Below, in pieces: positions 45,716 to 54,027 of a stretch of DNA of 64,000 nt. The stretch's first letter is position 1. Every line of letters starts with the position of its first letter. The position numbers and the translations under genes were made by a program. The stretch spans positions 248,001-312,000 of the forward strand of contig NZ_LYPL01000001.1 of the NCBI RefSeq assembly GCF_001662075.1, in the 5' to 3' direction. The stretch comes from Rhizobium bangladeshense (lineage in GTDB: Bacteria; Pseudomonadota; Alphaproteobacteria; Rhizobiales; Rhizobiaceae). The notes beneath the pieces are model-generated. The model saw only the letters and a program-made list of their open reading frames with translations. It searched no databases and was not told where the DNA came from.

Positions 45716-45747
45716 AAACCGGTCTGCTTCTGCGGCCGGTTTTTTTG
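45716..45747 (+). terminator. Riboswitch-linked intrinsic terminator
   Basis: AAACCGG pairs with CCGGTTT around a 13-base loop and is followed by six further T residues, 19 bp before the metZ start. It would attenuate transcription when the SAM-II aptamer is occupied; alternative pairing of GACCGG (45704-45709) with CCGGTC upstream (45665-45670) could link it to the aptamer. Confidence 0.7.
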
Positions 45748-45765
45748 TTATGTGAAGGTGATGGC

Positions 45766-46950
45766 ATGAGCAAGACTTGGCGCCCGGCAACCCAACTCGT
45801 CCATGGCGGCACGCTGCGTTCGCAATATGGCGAAACGTCCGAGGCAATCTATCTCACGCAGGGCTTCGTCTATGACACGTCGGAAGCGGCCGAAGCCCGC
45901 TTCAAGGGCGAGACCGACGGCTACATCTACGCCCGCTACGGCAGCCCGACCAACGACATGTTCGAAAAGCGCATGTGCATGCTCGAAGGTGCCGAAGACG
46001 CCCGCGCCACCGCCTCCGGCATGGCCGCCGTCAGCGCCGCGATCCTCTGCCAGGTCAAGGCGGGCGACCATATCGTTGCCGCGCGCGCCCTCTTCGGCTC
46101 CTGCCGCTGGGTCGTGGAAACGCTGGCGCCGAAATACGGCATCGAATGCACGCTGGTCGACGGCCGGGACCTCAAGAATTGGGAAGAGGCAATCCGGCCG
46201 AACACCAAGGTGTTCTTCCTGGAAAGCCCGACCAACCCGACGCTCGAGGTCGTCGATATCGCCGGTGTGGCCAGGCTCGCCAACCAGGTCGGCGCCAAGG
46301 TCGTGGTCGACAACGTCTTTGCCACGCCGCTCTTCCAGAAACCGCTCGAACTCGGCGCCCATATCGTCGTCTATTCCGCCACCAAGCATATCGACGGCCA
46401 GGGCCGCTGCCTCGGCGGCGTCGTGCTCGCCGACAAGGCCTGGATCGACGAGAACCTGCACGACTATTTCCGCCATACCGGCCCGGCCATGTCGCCGTTC
46501 AACGCCTGGACGCTGCTGAAGGGCATCGAGACGCTGCCGCTGCGCGTGCGTCAGCAGACGCAGAATGCCGCAAAGATCGCCGATTTCCTGGCCGAGCAGA
46601 ACAAGGTCGCCAAGGTGATCTATCCCGGCCGCGAGGACCATCCGCAGGCCGACATCATCGCCAGGCAGATGACCGGCGGCTCGACTCTCGTCGCCTTCGA
46701 GTTGAAGGGCGGCAAGGAGGCGGCATTCGCGCTGCAGAACGCGCTGGATATCATCAAGATCTCCAACAATCTCGGCGACAGCAAGAGCCTGATCACCCAT
46801 CCGGCGACGACGACCCACAAAAACCTGACGGAAGAGGCGCGCGCCGAACTCGGCATCTCGCCGGGCACCGTACGTCTTTCGGCCGGCATCGAGGATACGG
46901 ACGACCTGATCGAGGATTTCGCCAAGGCGCTTGCCAGGGTCTCGGCCTGA
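45766..46950 (+). CDS. metZ: O-succinylhomoserine sulfhydrylase
   Basis: This is a 394-residue pyridoxal-phosphate enzyme of the Cys/Met metabolism family. Motifs include GYIYARYGSPTNDMFEKRM, EDARATASGMAAVSAAI, FFLESPTNPTLEVVDIAGV and the cofactor Lys in VYSATKHIDGQGRC. The C-terminal RLSAGIEDTDDLIEDF is typical. It makes homocysteine from O-succinylhomoserine and sulfide, bypassing cystathionine. Regulation by the SAM-II riboswitch and terminator just upstream fits methionine synthesis. The ATG at 45766 follows GAAGGTGATGGC. It is divergent from the Dcd-family gene. Confidence 0.95.
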   Translation: MSKTWRPATQLVHGGTLRSQYGETSEAIYLTQGFVYDTSEAAEARFKGETDGYIYARYGSPTNDMFEKRMCMLEGAEDARATASGMAAVSAAILCQVKAGDHIVAARALFGSCRWVVETLAPKYGIECTLVDGRDLKNWEEAIRPNTKVFFLESPTNPTLEVVDIAGVARLANQVGAKVVVDNVFATPLFQKPLELGAHIVVYSATKHIDGQGRCLGGVVLADKAWIDENLHDYFRHTGPAMSPFNAWTLLKGIETLPLRVRQQTQNAAKIADFLAEQNKVAKVIYPGREDHPQADIIARQMTGGSTLVAFELKGGKEAAFALQNALDIIKISNNLGDSKSLITHPATTTHKNLTEEARAELGISPGTVRLSAGIEDTDDLIEDFAKALARVSA

Positions 46951-47155
46951 TCGACGGCATTGGCGGCCGAGCCCCCGGGGTTCGGCCGCGGCGACGGCGC
47001 CCCGGCGCTGCCAAGTAAAATAATACCGACAATTAGGCTTAACGATCGAAAACCATGCGATCACGGCTGTTTCATCGCCGATCAACGTTCCGTTTCTTGA
47101 CGGATAGGGCCTTCTTATAAGATACGGGTAACATATCTTGACTAAGGTGCAAGGC

Positions 47156-47548
47156 ATGTATCGCGCCCTCACTAGAGATATCGAAGTCGTCGTCGAACCA
47201 TTCTATCTGGAGGAGCAATCCGATCCGGAAGACGACCGCTATGTCTGGGGTTACCGGATTGTCATCAGCAACAATTCCGGCATCGCCGTTCGTCTGGTCA
47301 ACCGCTACTGGAACATCACCGACCAGAACGGCCAGGTAGACGAGGTGACCGGCCCCGGCGTCGTCGGCGAACAGCCGCGGCTCAGCCCCGGCGACACCTA
47401 CGAATATTCCTCCGGCTGCCCGCTCGACACGCCCTCCGGGCTGATGTTCGGCCATTACCAGATGGAAACGGACGAAGGCGAGCTGTTCGAGGTCGACATC
47501 CCTGCCTTCTCGCTGGATTCACCTGGGCTGCTGCGCGTGCTCAATTGA
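47156..47548 (+). CDS. apaG: ApaG protein
   Basis: This is a 130-residue single-domain protein of the ApaG family (fibronectin-III-like fold). Motifs are [77 protein letters not shown] and [13 protein letters not shown]. ApaG was named from E. coli, where the gene is linked to cobalt/magnesium and oxidative responses; the molecular job is unclear. The ATG at 47156 has AAGGTGCAAGGC upstream. It stands alone, with repeats downstream. Confidence 0.93.
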   Translation: MYRALTRDIEVVVEPFYLEEQSDPEDDRYVWGYRIVISNNSGIAVRLVNRYWNITDQNGQVDEVTGPGVVGEQPRLSPGDTYEYSSGCPLDTPSGLMFGHYQMETDEGELFEVDIPAFSLDSPGLLRVLN

Positions 47549-47592
47549 GCGCGCAGGTTCGCGGTCGCTTCGTCGGTGCGAACACGAACGCC

Positions 47593-47825
47593 GTGCTTGT
47601 CGCATGGGTCCTCGGGTCAAGACCGAGGACGACGGAGGGTGGGGGGCAAGAGGCGAGAGGCCGGGAGCAAATTCATCAAAAGTGTGCAGCGATTTTGATT
47701 GGAAGTGTTTGCTTACGTGCTTCTCACGCAAGACCGCGCGCATTTGCTGGAATTCCCAGCGATCCCGCCTCTTGCCGCTCGTTTCCCTTACTCGGGCTTG
47801 ACCCGAGGACCCATACGGCAAGCAC
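47593..47825. repeat. Composite inverted repeat, MITE-like
   Basis: The two ends mirror each other: GTGCTTG, ATGGGTCCTCGGGTCAAG and GGCAAGAGGCG (47645-47655) on the left; CGCCTCTTGCC (47766-47776), CTTGACCCGAGGACCCAT and CAAGCAC on the right. The 233-bp unit has arms of about 60 bp. It carries no ORF with support. The remaining gap to 47915 has nothing that I can name. Confidence 0.65.
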
Positions 47826-47915
47826 TGCTCGTGGATACGGCCGGTGCAGCGCTCCAGTCAGTACCAATGGATGCCCGCGGTCGTGGATCCTCAGGCTTGC
47901 CCAGTCATCAATCTA

Positions 47916-48503
47916 CTAAAGGTCAAAAGGATCCGAGGCCTGGCTACCTGGCTTTGCTTCGAACGGATCCTTAGGTTGCGACGGCGCCGGCTGTTTTGCG
48001 ACCGCATCGTTGACCGCCTGTTGGCAGGCGAGCAACTCATCCGCTGCCCTCTCGGAATCTTTCAGACCGAGGGCAGCAATCTGCTTTCCTCTAACGCTGG
48101 CGCGGAAACTCAGTTTACCAGAAAACTCCTCAATCAAGTCGGGATCGTTGAAATCGATCCATAATGATTTGAGGCCAGCAAGATCCAGACCTCTCGCATC
48201 AGCCGTCCGTTTAGACTGGTCGAACGAGAGTTCGATGGGATAATGCTTACCTTTCTCCAGGGATTTCCAGTTTGGATTTCCGAGCAGAATGTACAAAGGT
48301 TTGTCCTTTTTTCGGAAATTGAAGCCGAGACGAAAAATGGTGTCGTCATCAAAGGAAGTCAGAACAAAACAGCCATTGTCTAAAGTCGGGTCGACAGCCA
48401 CGCTCCAGCCCCCGACCTCTTTCCATTGGATTGTCTCGTCATCAGCCAAGCCAATTCGTGGCATCGCAGCCATGAATGCGAGTACAAAATACAAAAAGCG
48501 CAT
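47916..48503 (-). CDS. Exported hypothetical protein
   Basis: This is a 195-residue protein with a signal peptide (MRFLYFVLAFMAAMPRIGLA). The mature part is mixed alpha/beta: SVAVDPTLDNGCFVLTSF, FRLGFNFRKKDKPLYILLGN, HYPIELSFDQSKRTADARGL and ALGLKDSERAADELLACQQA. It ends in a Pro/Asp-rich tail (SQPKDPFEAKPGSQASDPFD). I do not recognise a family. It has lower GC and weaker codon bias than its neighbours, which suggests a later arrival. The ATG at 48503 has GGATGGGGCC upstream. It lies between the repeat element and hslO. Confidence 0.6.
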   Translation of the reverse strand: MRFLYFVLAFMAAMPRIGLADDETIQWKEVGGWSVAVDPTLDNGCFVLTSFDDDTIFRLGFNFRKKDKPLYILLGNPNWKSLEKGKHYPIELSFDQSKRTADARGLDLAGLKSLWIDFNDPDLIEEFSGKLSFRASVRGKQIAALGLKDSERAADELLACQQAVNDAVAKQPAPSQPKDPFEAKPGSQASDPFDL

Positions 48504-48623
48504 GAAGGCCCCATCCCCAACGAACCAGTTGGATAATAGGTGCACAGTGACTACCGAAAGTCGAGTCACTGTGCTGGATCATCGCTAATCTTTTGTATTT
48601 GTTCGACGTGTGCTCAACCGAGC

Positions 48624-49616
48624 CTATTCGGCCGGCTGAAGCTCGATCGGTTCGAAGCGGTAGGTGGTCGAGCAGAATTCGCAGGTGACGGCGATTTCGC
48701 CGTTTTCCTGGCTTTCCTCGATCTCCTCGGCCGAAAAGCCCTTCAGCACGCCCTTGATCTTGTCGCGCGAACAGCTGCAGCGGTCGAAGATGGCGCGCGG
48801 TTCGTAGACGCGCACGCCGCGTTCGTGGAACAGCCGGAACAAGAGCCGCTCGGTGCCGACAAGCGGGTCGGTCAACTCGTCGGCGTCGATGGTCTCGACC
48901 AGCGAGCGGGCTTCGACCCAGGCATCGTCCTCACCATGCGGGCGGTCGCCATTATCGCCGTCGCCGCCGTGGAGATCCGGGTGGCGCATGCGCTCGGGCG
49001 CCTCCGGCAGGAACTGGGCGACGAGGCCGCCGGCCCGCCAGCGATGACGCGGCTTGCCGGCATCGTCACGGTCGAAGAGTTCAGCCGCAGCCAGGCGCAC
49101 GCGCGTCGGGATCTGTTCCGACTGGCGGAAATAGACACCGGCAATCTCCTCGAGCGAGGTGCCGTCGAGCGCGACAATGCCCTGATAGGGCTGCGCGAAC
49201 TTGCCCTGGTCGATGGTGAAGGCGAGCACCCCCTTGCCGAGCAGCTGTTCCGGCTCGGTTTCGCCCGCTTCAACCGCCTTGTTGAGCAGCGCCTGATCGA
49301 AACGGGCATAGGCGCGGACATTTTCCGGCGTCGAGAAATCGGCGACGAGAAGATCGACCGGGCCATCGCCCTTGGTCTGCACCGTGAACTTGCCGTCGAA
49401 TTTCAGCGAGGTGCCGAGCAGCACCGTCAGCACGACGACTTCGGCAAGCAGCCGGGCGACGGGCGCGGGATAATGATGGCGCTCGAGGATCGCATCGAGC
49501 ATCGGTCCGAGCTGGACGGCGCGGCCGCGCACATCCAGACCCTCCACCTGGAAAGGGACGACATGGTCATCGCCGGCGAAATCGAACTGGCCGAGGGCGG
49601 CTGCAGCTTCTGCCAT
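48624..49616 (-). CDS. hslO: Redox-regulated chaperone Hsp33
   Basis: This is a 330-residue Hsp33. The C-terminal zinc switch is visible: a Cys pair in FDRCSCSRDK and a second pair in TCEFCSTTY, four Cys in all, which bind zinc when reduced and form disulfides on oxidative heat stress. N-terminal substrate-binding parts include FTVQTKGDGPVDLLVADF. It is a holdase that protects unfolded proteins. It lies at the end of argD-argF-hslO, 89 bp after argF, an arrangement common in rhizobia. The ATG at 49616 follows AGGAGTGAAAGCC; a GTG three codons upstream is less likely. Confidence 0.95.
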   Translation of the reverse strand: MAEAAAALGQFDFAGDDHVVPFQVEGLDVRGRAVQLGPMLDAILERHHYPAPVARLLAEVVVLTVLLGTSLKFDGKFTVQTKGDGPVDLLVADFSTPENVRAYARFDQALLNKAVEAGETEPEQLLGKGVLAFTIDQGKFAQPYQGIVALDGTSLEEIAGVYFRQSEQIPTRVRLAAAELFDRDDAGKPRHRWRAGGLVAQFLPEAPERMRHPDLHGGDGDNGDRPHGEDDAWVEARSLVETIDADELTDPLVGTERLLFRLFHERGVRVYEPRAIFDRCSCSRDKIKGVLKGFSAEEIEESQENGEIAVTCEFCSTTYRFEPIELQPAE

Positions 49617-49705
49617 GGCTTTCACTCCTAGTTTTCAAGCGATGAGCAAGGGTGCCCTTCGCTCGCGCGGCCGCGCGTTGTTCGCGCGCGGCGTCCGATT
49701 ATGGT

Positions 49706-50620
49706 TCAGATCGCGCCCAGGCACCAAGCAAGAATCGACTTCTGCGCATGAAGACGGTTTTCCGCTTCATCGAAGACCACGGATTGCGGGCCGTCGATCA
49801 CCTCGTCCGTTACTTCCTCACCACGATGAGCGGGCAGGCAATGCATGAACAATGCATCGTTGCCGGCCTTGGCCATCAAGGCCGCATTGACCTGATAAGG
49901 CTGGAAGACGTTGTGACCCCGCGCCCGATGTTCCTGATTCATGGAGACCCAGGTATCGGTCACCACACAATCGGCGCCTTCGACCGCACGGTCGGCATCA
50001 TGGCAGAGCATGATTTCGGCGCCCTGATTGCGGGCCCAGTTCAGATAGTGATCCTTGGGTTCCGAGCCAAGGGGTACGGCCATGTTCATGCGGTAGCCGA
50101 AACGCGCAGCCCCTTCGACCAGCGAATGCAGCACATTGTTGCCGTCGCCGGTCCAGGCGATGGTCTTGCCCTTGATCGGGCCGCGATGCTCTTCGAAGGT
50201 CATGATGTCGGCCATGATCTGGCAGGGATGGGTATCATCCGTCAGCGCATTGATGACAGGCACGGTCGCATGCTCGGCAAGCTCCAGCAGGCGCGAGTGC
50301 TCGGTGGTGCGGATCATGATCGCATCGACATAACGCGACAGCACCTTGGCGGTGTCGCCGATCGTCTCAGCGCGGCCGAGCTGCATTTCGGTACCGGACA
50401 AAAACAGCGTTTCGCCGCCGAGCTGGCGCATGCCGACGTCGAAGGAGACGCGGGTGCGCGTCGACGGCTTCTCGAAGATCATCGCCAGCATCTTGCCGGC
50501 GAGCGGCTTGTCGCCCTGGCCGGCCTTGAAGGCCTGCTTGCGGGAAAGCGCATCGTTCATGATGGTTCTGAGGTCGGCCGATGTGACGGCCGAAAGATCG
50601 AGGAAATGTTTAGGAGCCAT
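49706..50620 (-). CDS. argF: Ornithine carbamoyltransferase
   Basis: This is a 304-residue enzyme joining carbamoyl phosphate and ornithine to make citrulline in arginine synthesis. The signatures are [15 protein letters not shown] (carbamoyl-phosphate binding), [12 protein letters not shown] and [12 protein letters not shown] near the end. Its length is typical of trimeric anabolic ArgF. It lies 37 bp after argD on the same transcript. AGGTAAGAAC precedes the ATG. Confidence 0.97.
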   Translation of the reverse strand: MAPKHFLDLSAVTSADLRTIMNDALSRKQAFKAGQGDKPLAGKMLAMIFEKPSTRTRVSFDVGMRQLGGETLFLSGTEMQLGRAETIGDTAKVLSRYVDAIMIRTTEHSRLLELAEHATVPVINALTDDTHPCQIMADIMTFEEHRGPIKGKTIAWTGDGNNVLHSLVEGAARFGYRMNMAVPLGSEPKDHYLNWARNQGAEIMLCHDADRAVEGADCVVTDTWVSMNQEHRARGHNVFQPYQVNAALMAKAGNDALFMHCLPAHRGEEVTDEVIDGPQSVVFDEAENRLHAQKSILAWCLGAI

Positions 50621-50657
50621 GTTCTTACCTGTCGTGCGCCCGAGGGCGGCGATCCCT

Positions 50658-51857
50658 TCAAGCCGTCTTCTTGACCTTGGAGGCGCGGATGCTCTCGGCG
50701 GCGCGCTCGAGGCGGACGAGACCCTCGCGGGCTTCCTCGGCGGTGACGACGAGCGGCGGAAGAAGGCGGATGACGTTGTCGCCGGCCGGCACGCCGAGCA
50801 GATGCGCGGCGCGGATCGCCTGCAGCAGTTCGGCCGAGGGGACGGCCGCCTTGACGCCGAGCAGCAGGCCTTCGCCCCTGATATCCTCGATCACATCGGG
50901 ATAACGGTCCTTCAACGAGGCCAGCCCCTGACGGAAGACAAGCGCCACGTCTCGCACATGCTGGAGGAAGCCGTCGGCGAGAATGACATCGAGCACGGCG
51001 CCGCCGACGGCCATGGCCAGCGGATTGCCGCCATAGGTCGAACCATGGGTGCCGGCCTTCATGCCGGAGGCGGCCTCAGCGGTCGCAAGGCAGGCGCCAA
51101 GCGGGAAACCGCCGCCGATGCCCTTGGCGACGGCCATGATGTCTGGTGTGATGCCAGACCACTCATGGGCGAAGAGCTTGCCTGTGCGGCCAACGCCGGT
51201 CTGGACCTCGTCGAGGATCAGCAGCAGGCCTTTCTCGTCGCAGATCTGGCGCAGCGCCTTCATGAACTCGGCCGTGGCGGGACGCACGCCGCCCTCGCCC
51301 TGCACCGGTTCGATGAGGATCGCCGCCGTCGCATCGGTGATGGCGGCGCGCACCGCTTCGATGTCGCCGAACGGCACCTGATCGAAACCCGGCGTCTTGG
51401 GGCCGAAGCCTTCGAGATATTTCTCCTGGCCGCCGGCGGCGATCGTCGCAAGCGTGCGCCCATGGAAGGCGCCTTCGAAGGTGATGATATGGAAGCGCTC
51501 GGGATGGCCCTTGGAAAACTGATAGCGGCGCGCCGTCTTGATGGCGCATTCGAGCGCCTCGGCGCCGGAATTGGTGAAGAACACCTTGTCGGCGAAGGTG
51601 GCGTCCGTCAGCCGTTTGGCCAGGCGCTCCTGGCCGGGGATCTCATAGATGTTGGAGAGGTGCCAGACCTTGTCGGCCTGCTCCTTCAAGGCGGCGACCA
51701 CATGCGGATTGCTATGGCCGACCGAGGTGACGGCGACGCCGGCGCCGAAATCGAGATAACGCTCGCCGCCTTCGGTGATCAGCCATACGCCCTCGCCTCG
51801 CTCGAACCGCAGCGGGGCACGAGAATAGGTGTCATAAAGCGGCGCGGCTTCGGCCAT
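50658..51857 (-). CDS. argD: Acetylornithine aminotransferase
   Basis: This is a 399-residue pyridoxal-phosphate class III aminotransferase, the ArgD type that works on acetylornithine and often on succinyl-diaminopimelate. Motifs include [75 protein letters not shown] and the cofactor Lys in [14 protein letters not shown]. It feeds arginine and possibly lysine synthesis. It heads the argD-argF-hslO operon. The leader carries a promoter followed at once by a strong hairpin and T runs, so expression may be attenuated. Confidence 0.95.
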   Translation of the reverse strand: MAEAAPLYDTYSRAPLRFERGEGVWLITEGGERYLDFGAGVAVTSVGHSNPHVVAALKEQADKVWHLSNIYEIPGQERLAKRLTDATFADKVFFTNSGAEALECAIKTARRYQFSKGHPERFHIITFEGAFHGRTLATIAAGGQEKYLEGFGPKTPGFDQVPFGDIEAVRAAITDATAAILIEPVQGEGGVRPATAEFMKALRQICDEKGLLLILDEVQTGVGRTGKLFAHEWSGITPDIMAVAKGIGGGFPLGACLATAEAASGMKAGTHGSTYGGNPLAMAVGGAVLDVILADGFLQHVRDVALVFRQGLASLKDRYPDVIEDIRGEGLLLGVKAAVPSAELLQAIRAAHLLGVPAGDNVIRLLPPLVVTAEEAREGLVRLERAAESIRASKVKKTA

Positions 51858-51916
51858 GGCGCGGGTCTCCCGATCAGTTTGTCAAGCAGGGACTCCGGCT
51901 AAGAAAACCGGGTCCG

Positions 51917-51981
51917 AAAAATCAAAAATGCCGCCTTTCGGCGGCGATCGGTACTATTTCCTTTTCGCGCTGCAATGTCAA
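51917..51981 (-). promoter_or_regulatory. argD promoter with adjacent attenuator-like hairpin
   Basis: On the minus strand TTGACA (51976-51981) and AATAGT (51953-51958) are 17 bp apart. Directly after the expected start comes GCCGCC-GAAA-GGCGGC (51930-51945) and then the T-rich tract ATTTTTGATTTTT. This is a perfect terminator-like hairpin within about 10 bases of the transcript 5' end. It could be an attenuator or end a tiny RNA. Confidence 0.5.
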
Positions 51982-52097
51982 CAAAACTGCGGCGTTAGCG
52001 GATGCAGCAAGCTTGTACAGCGGCATTTTCGGCCTTCAACAGGCATTATTGCAGAAATGACACGCTGAGGCAGCAAGTTGGGGAAAACTACGAATTC

Positions 52098-52163
52098 GAT
52101 TCATCCGGATTCCCGCGACTCTTGTCACGGAGTCAGCCTCACACTAGGTTAAAGTTCAATTAC
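52098..52163 (+). promoter_or_regulatory. gcrA upstream region: four GANTC sites and a CtrA-like box
   Basis: GATTC (52098), GATTC (52108), GACTC (52117) and GAGTC (52130) are all CcrM methylation sites within 37 bp. TTAA-N7-TTAC (52149-52163) resembles the CtrA box TTAA-N7-TTAAC. CcrM methylation and CtrA both control gcrA in Caulobacter, so similar control is likely here. The rest of the 423-bp gap shows nothing more. Confidence 0.6.
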
Positions 52164-52280
52164 TAGACTGCATGCGGCGGAACTAGTCACCAAAATTGAT
52201 CAAGCGTTTCTTGTTTCGGAGGCTTCCGGGACAACGGTGAGGGATTCTGCCATCACCAACGCAAACGGTGGAGACAGGGC

Positions 52281-52814
52281 ATGAACTGGACAGACGAGCG
52301 GGTCGAGAAACTCAAGAAGCTGTGGTCCGAAGGGCTGAGCGCCAGCCAGATCGCGGCACAACTTGGTGGCGTAAGCCGCAACGCCGTTATCGGCAAGGTG
52401 CACCGGCTGAGCCTGCCGGGCCGCGCCAAGGCCGGCGGAACAGCCACCGCGGCGCGCACGCCGAAGCGCCAGACATCGGCGCCGCGCGCGCCGAACTACG
52501 CCTCCCGGATCACCACCCGCACCGTGACCCGCCAGCAGGGCGCAACGATGCTGAAGGAAGAGATCGAGGTCGATGCGGTCGAGGAAATGGAATATGTCCC
52601 GGCCCGCAACGTGGTCGTGCCGATTTCCCGCCGCCTCGGCCTGACAGAGCTGACCGAACGCACCTGCAAATGGCCGGTCGGCGATCCGCTCAAGGACGAC
52701 TTTCACTTCTGCGGCTGCGAATCCCCAGATAATTCGCCCTATTGCAGCTATCACCAGAAGCTTGCCTATCAGCCGGTCAATGAGCGCCGCCGGGCGGCCG
52801 CGCGGGTCAGCTGA
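52281..52814 (+). CDS. gcrA: GcrA cell-cycle regulator
   Basis: This is a 177-residue protein. The N-terminal motif MNWTDERVEKLKKLWSEGLS, then ASQIAAQLGGVSRNAVIGK and VHRLSLPGRAK, is the defining GcrA DNA-binding signature. A basic linker and a Cys-rich C-terminal region (HFCGCESPDNSPYCSYHQKL) that contacts RNA polymerase sigma70 follow. GcrA activates promoters marked by CcrM-methylated GANTC sites and drives the S-phase genes of the cell cycle. Its own upstream region has four such sites. A strong terminator follows the stop. Confidence 0.95.
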   Translation: MNWTDERVEKLKKLWSEGLSASQIAAQLGGVSRNAVIGKVHRLSLPGRAKAGGTATAARTPKRQTSAPRAPNYASRITTRTVTRQQGATMLKEEIEVDAVEEMEYVPARNVVVPISRRLGLTELTERTCKWPVGDPLKDDFHFCGCESPDNSPYCSYHQKLAYQPVNERRRAAARVS

Positions 52815-52836
52815 GCGGGCTGCATCGCTGGACATG

Positions 52837-52863
52837 AAAAACGGGCCGAGCGGCCCGTTTTTT
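52837..52863 (+). terminator. gcrA terminator
   Basis: ACGGGCC-GAGC-GGCCCGT with A residues before and six T residues after (AAAAA / TTTTTT) forms a strong Rho-independent terminator 22 bp beyond the gcrA stop codon. Confidence 0.85.
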
Positions 52864-52912
52864 ATTCGAGTGGGGAATTGACCTTTGCGTTTAGCAACAA
52901 AGCCAACCCCAC

Positions 52913-53051
52913 ACTCCGTCATCCCAGGGCTTGACCCTGGGATCCACAGCCAAGCAATCGGCTTCAACTGTTTCCCCGCAGTTGGATGCCATCAGCTCTT
53001 CACGCCATGCCAGCCGCATGGATCCCAGGGTCAACCCCTGGGATGACGGAG
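52913..53051. repeat. Inverted pair of the GGATCC...GACGGAG palindrome
   Basis: CTCCGTCATCCCAGG with GATCCA near 52914-52946 and its reverse complement near 53019-53051 differ at one base in about 33. The two arms enclose about 70 bp. The family also occurs at 24395 and 47593. The gap 52815-53208 has no further supported feature. Confidence 0.7.
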
Positions 53052-53208
53052 GAGAGGTGGTGCCGAGACGCACAAGCCTCGCCGGTGCAATGACGCTGGC
53101 TCGCAACGGCGAACGAAGCGGCGGCGATGGACGACGGTAAGGCGGGGCCTCACAGGCCGTACTGCCGCGTGTTTGGCGGGAACGCCCACCACACACACCC
53201 CTTCAACC

Positions 53209-53892
53209 TCAGGCTTCCATCGAATAGCCGGCGCCGCGGACGGTGCGGATGACGTCCTGCATGTTGGAGAAATTCAGCGCCTTGCGCAAGCGGCCGACAT
53301 GGACGTCGACGGTGCGTTCGTCGACATAGATATCGTGGCCCCAGACGCCGTCGAGCAGCTGCGAGCGGGAAAAGACCCGGCCCGGCGACGACATCAGAAA
53401 TTCCAGCAGGCGGAATTCGGTCGGGCCGAGGCGCACTTCGCGGCTCTTGCGATGGACGCGGTGGGTTTCGCGGTCGAGCTCGATATCGCCGCATTTCAGC
53501 ACCGAGGACAGCACCTCCGGGCGGGCGCGGCGCAGCATTGCCTTGACGCGGGCGACGAGCTCGGGGGTCGAGAACGGCTTGACGACGTAATCGTCGGCGC
53601 CGGTCGACAGCCCGCGGACGCGTTCGCTCTCCTCGCCGCGCGCCGTCAGCATGATGATTGGCAGCCGCTCGGTTTCCGGCCGCATGCGCAGGCGCCGGCA
53701 GAGTTCGATGCCGGAGACGCCGGGCAGCATCCAGTCGAGGATGAGAAGATCGGGCGTGCGTTCCTGAAGCCTGATTTCGGCCTCGTCGCCGCGCAGGATG
53801 GTATCGACTTCGAAGCCTTCCGCTTCGAGATTATAGCGGAGAAGCACGCTGAGGGCTTCTTCGTCTTCAACAACTGCAACTCTCGGGATCAT
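53209..53892 (-). CDS. phoB: Phosphate regulon response regulator PhoB
   Basis: This is a 227-residue OmpR-type regulator. The receiver has VEDEEALSVLLRYNLEAEGF, the phospho-Asp in LLILDWMLPGVSG, the Thr in IIMLTARG and the Lys in DYVVKPFSTPEL. The winged-helix DNA-binding domain contains GPTEFRLLEFLMSSPGRVFSR and VDVHVGRLRKALN. PhoB activates genes when phosphate is scarce by binding Pho boxes; one such site lies before pstS. It is the last gene in phoR-pst-phoU-phoB. The ATG at 53892 follows GGAGACGGACACGC. Confidence 0.96.
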   Translation of the reverse strand: MIPRVAVVEDEEALSVLLRYNLEAEGFEVDTILRGDEAEIRLQERTPDLLILDWMLPGVSGIELCRRLRMRPETERLPIIMLTARGEESERVRGLSTGADDYVVKPFSTPELVARVKAMLRRARPEVLSSVLKCGDIELDRETHRVHRKSREVRLGPTEFRLLEFLMSSPGRVFSRSQLLDGVWGHDIYVDERTVDVHVGRLRKALNFSNMQDVIRTVRGAGYSMEA

Positions 53893-54027
53893 GCGTGTCC
53901 GTCTCCTCGCGCACGATCCTTAAACCGGGGGTGATTTAAGCAAGGGATCCCGCGCAAAATCAGAAATTGGCTGCGACCTCTTTGCGCGCCCGGACGGGCG
54001 CGCACGCAATAGGCTGGTCCGGCACGG

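Noticed and set aside
46965..46987. GGCCGAGCCCC / GGGGTTCGGCC hairpin after metZ as a terminator
   Set aside because: The stem is good (one wobble pair), but no T run follows on the plus strand, so I did not call it.
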